A stretch of 64,000 nt of DNA, taken from the NCBI GenBank assembly GCA_028752905.1, contig JAQNBH010000003.1, forward strand, positions 34,376,697-34,440,696. Reading direction: 5' to 3'. The stretch comes from Cladorhizidae sp. MBARI D1340-BT2. Lineage: Eukaryota > Porifera > Demospongiae > Poecilosclerida > Cladorhizidae. A model generated the notes under the pieces. That model saw nothing but the letters and a program-made list of their open reading frames with translations, was not told where the DNA came from and searched no databases. This document shows positions 62,890-64,000 of this stretch, piece after piece (position 1 is the first letter of the stretch; each line of letters opens with the position of its first letter). Both the position numbers and the translations under genes were made by a program.

Positions 62890-64000
62890 CTGTACGGGAG
62901 ACATGTGGTTGCCTCTGAGTTAGCTCATGGCACCAGTGAGAGAGTAGGTCTGAACGGCAGACATGTGGTTGCTTCTAAGTTAGCTCATGGCACCAGTGAG
63001 AGAGTAGGATTGTACGGGAGATATGTGTTTGCTTCTGAGTTAGCTCATGGCACCAGTGAGAGAGTAGGTCTGTACGGGAGACATGTGGTTGCCTCTGAGA
63101 TAGCTCATGGCACCAGTGAGAGAGTAGGTCTGTATGGGAGACATGTGGTTGCCTCTGAGATAGCTCATGGCACCAGTGAGAGAGTAGGTTTGTATGGGAG
63201 ACATGTGGTTGCCATTGAGTTAGCTCATGGCACCAGTGAGAGAGTTGGTATGTATGGGAGACATGTGGTTGCCTCTGAGTTAGCTCATGGCATCAGTGAG
63301 AGAGTAGGTCTGTACGGGAGACATGTGCTTGCCTCTGAGTTAGCTCATGGCACCAGTGAGAGAGTAGGTATGTACGGGAGACATGTGGTTGCCTCTGAGT
63401 TAGCTCATGGCACCAGTGAGAGAGTAGGTCTGTACGGGAGACATGTGGTTGCCTCTGAGTTAGCTCATGGCACCAGTGAGAGAGTAGGTCTGTACGGGAG
63501 ACATGTGGTTGCCTCTGAGTTAGCTCATGGCACCAGTGAGAGAGTAGGTATGTACGGGAGACATGTGGTTGCCTCTGAGTTAGCTCATGGCACCAGTGAG
63601 AGAGTAGGTCTGTACGGGAGACATGTGGTTGCCGCTGAGTTAGCTCATGGTACCAGTGAGAGAGTAGGTCTGTACGACAGACATGTGGTTGCCTCTAAGT
63701 TAGCTCATGGCACCAGTGAGAGAGTAGGTTTGTACGGGAGATATGTGTTTGCTTCTGAGTTAGCTCATGGCACCAGTGAGAGAGTACATGTACATGTAGG
63801 TCTGTACGGGAGACATGTGTTTGCCGCTGAGTTATCTCATGGCACCAGTGAGAGAGTAGGTCTGTACGGGAGACATGTGGTTGCCTCTGAGTTAGCTCAT
63901 GGCACCAGTGAGAGAGTAGGTCTGTACGGGAGACATGTGGTTGCATCTGAGATAGCTCATGGCACCAGTGAGAGAGAAGGTTTGTATGGGAGACATGTGG
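62890..64000 (+). repeat. Terminal stretch with few HOR markers
   Basis: From about 62.9 kb to the window end the monomers are mainly the plain consensus with gagtta, gagata, gccatt and gtgcttgcc variants and one 72-bp junction at about 63786. I see no 61-bp monomer after about 62.72 kb. Private variants include ctgaacggcag (near 62951), gtaggattg (near 63006) and tacgacag (near 63675). The order does not clearly follow any earlier superunit in the window. Confidence 0.7.

Larger units (their letters stand above)
19236..64000 (+). repeat. 60-bp satellite array, right arm (zones 2 and 3)
   Basis: The same 60-bp satellite resumes directly after the 177-bp insertion, in the same orientation, and continues past the window end. 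Zone 2 (to about 45 kb) carries 61-bp monomers reading acaggaagac followed by gtgattgcc, plus gacgtgtgg and catagcaccagttag variants. Zone 3 (about 45-64 kb) carries ctgaactggag, tactggagac, gtaagggag and catatacatg variants. No stretch over 300 bases departs from the satellite. I find no gene, RNA gene or mobile element in it. Confidence 0.98.

Noticed and set aside
1..64000. CRISPR array
   Set aside because: There are no unique spacers. The whole period is conserved, and variants are shared in HOR order instead of each unit holding a different spacer.
1..64000. Bacterial repeat-protein locus (RTX, TAL effector or similar)
   Set aside because: The repeat does not hold one frame beyond about 1-2 kb, stops are amplified, both strands are open, and there is no non-repeat gene in 64 kb. 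A eukaryotic satellite explains everything seen.

Overview
This window is one continuous satellite DNA array. Apart from a 177-bp interruption at 19059-19235, essentially every base belongs to a head-to-tail 60-bp repeat (about 1,050 monomers, all in the same orientation). The array runs off both ends, so its true length exceeds 64 kb. I see no convincing protein gene, RNA gene, CRISPR array or complete transposon. An uninterrupted gene-free array of this size, with higher-order repeats (HORs), points to a eukaryotic chromosome: pericentromeric, subtelomeric or interstitial heterochromatin. The organism cannot be named from the sequence. The single CpG of the monomer shows the TpG and CpA changes expected where CpG is methylated, which weakly favours a vertebrate or another CpG-methylating eukaryote.

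Monomer types. An exact consensus copy lies at 183-242. Most copies are exactly 60 bp. Two length variants punctuate the array: a 72-bp type (about 66 copies) carrying a 12-bp insertion that forms the palindrome tacatgtacatgta, and a 61-bp type (roughly 85 copies) with one extra base near gggaagacatg. Point variants such as gagata, aagtta, gccatt, gtgcttgcc and gatatgtgtttgc recur in a fixed order, which defines the HORs. A well-formed HOR is a 16-monomer, 973-bp block (16x60+12+1), found at 685, 15998, 38310 and 41830.

Layout. Zone 1 (about 1-18 kb) is built of blocks of 541, 853, 912/913, 973, 1033 and 1464/1465 bp and contains tandem superunits of 2677, about 4253 and 3039 bp. At 19059-19235 a non-satellite insertion with its own short G-rich minisatellite sits between copies of gct. 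Zone 2 (about 18-45 kb) has its own markers (acaggaagac followed by gtgattgcc; gctaatggc; catagcaccagttag; gacgtgtgg) and large mosaic duplications, offset by 10148, 12759, 5592-6324, 8091 and 3520 bp. Zone 3 (about 45-64 kb) carries another marker set (ctgaactggag, tactggagac, catatacatg, gtaagggag) and superunits of about 3.5-4.1 kb, ending in an apparently perfect 853-bp tandem duplication.

Open reading frames of up to about 450 codons occur on both strands, but they follow from the repeat length (60 and 72 are multiples of three). They are broken by every 61-bp monomer and by stop variants that were amplified along with the repeats, so I do not annotate them as genes. The biological interest is the array's history: unequal exchange and duplication at every scale from 179 bp to over 10 kb, with breakpoints that can be read from private variants.
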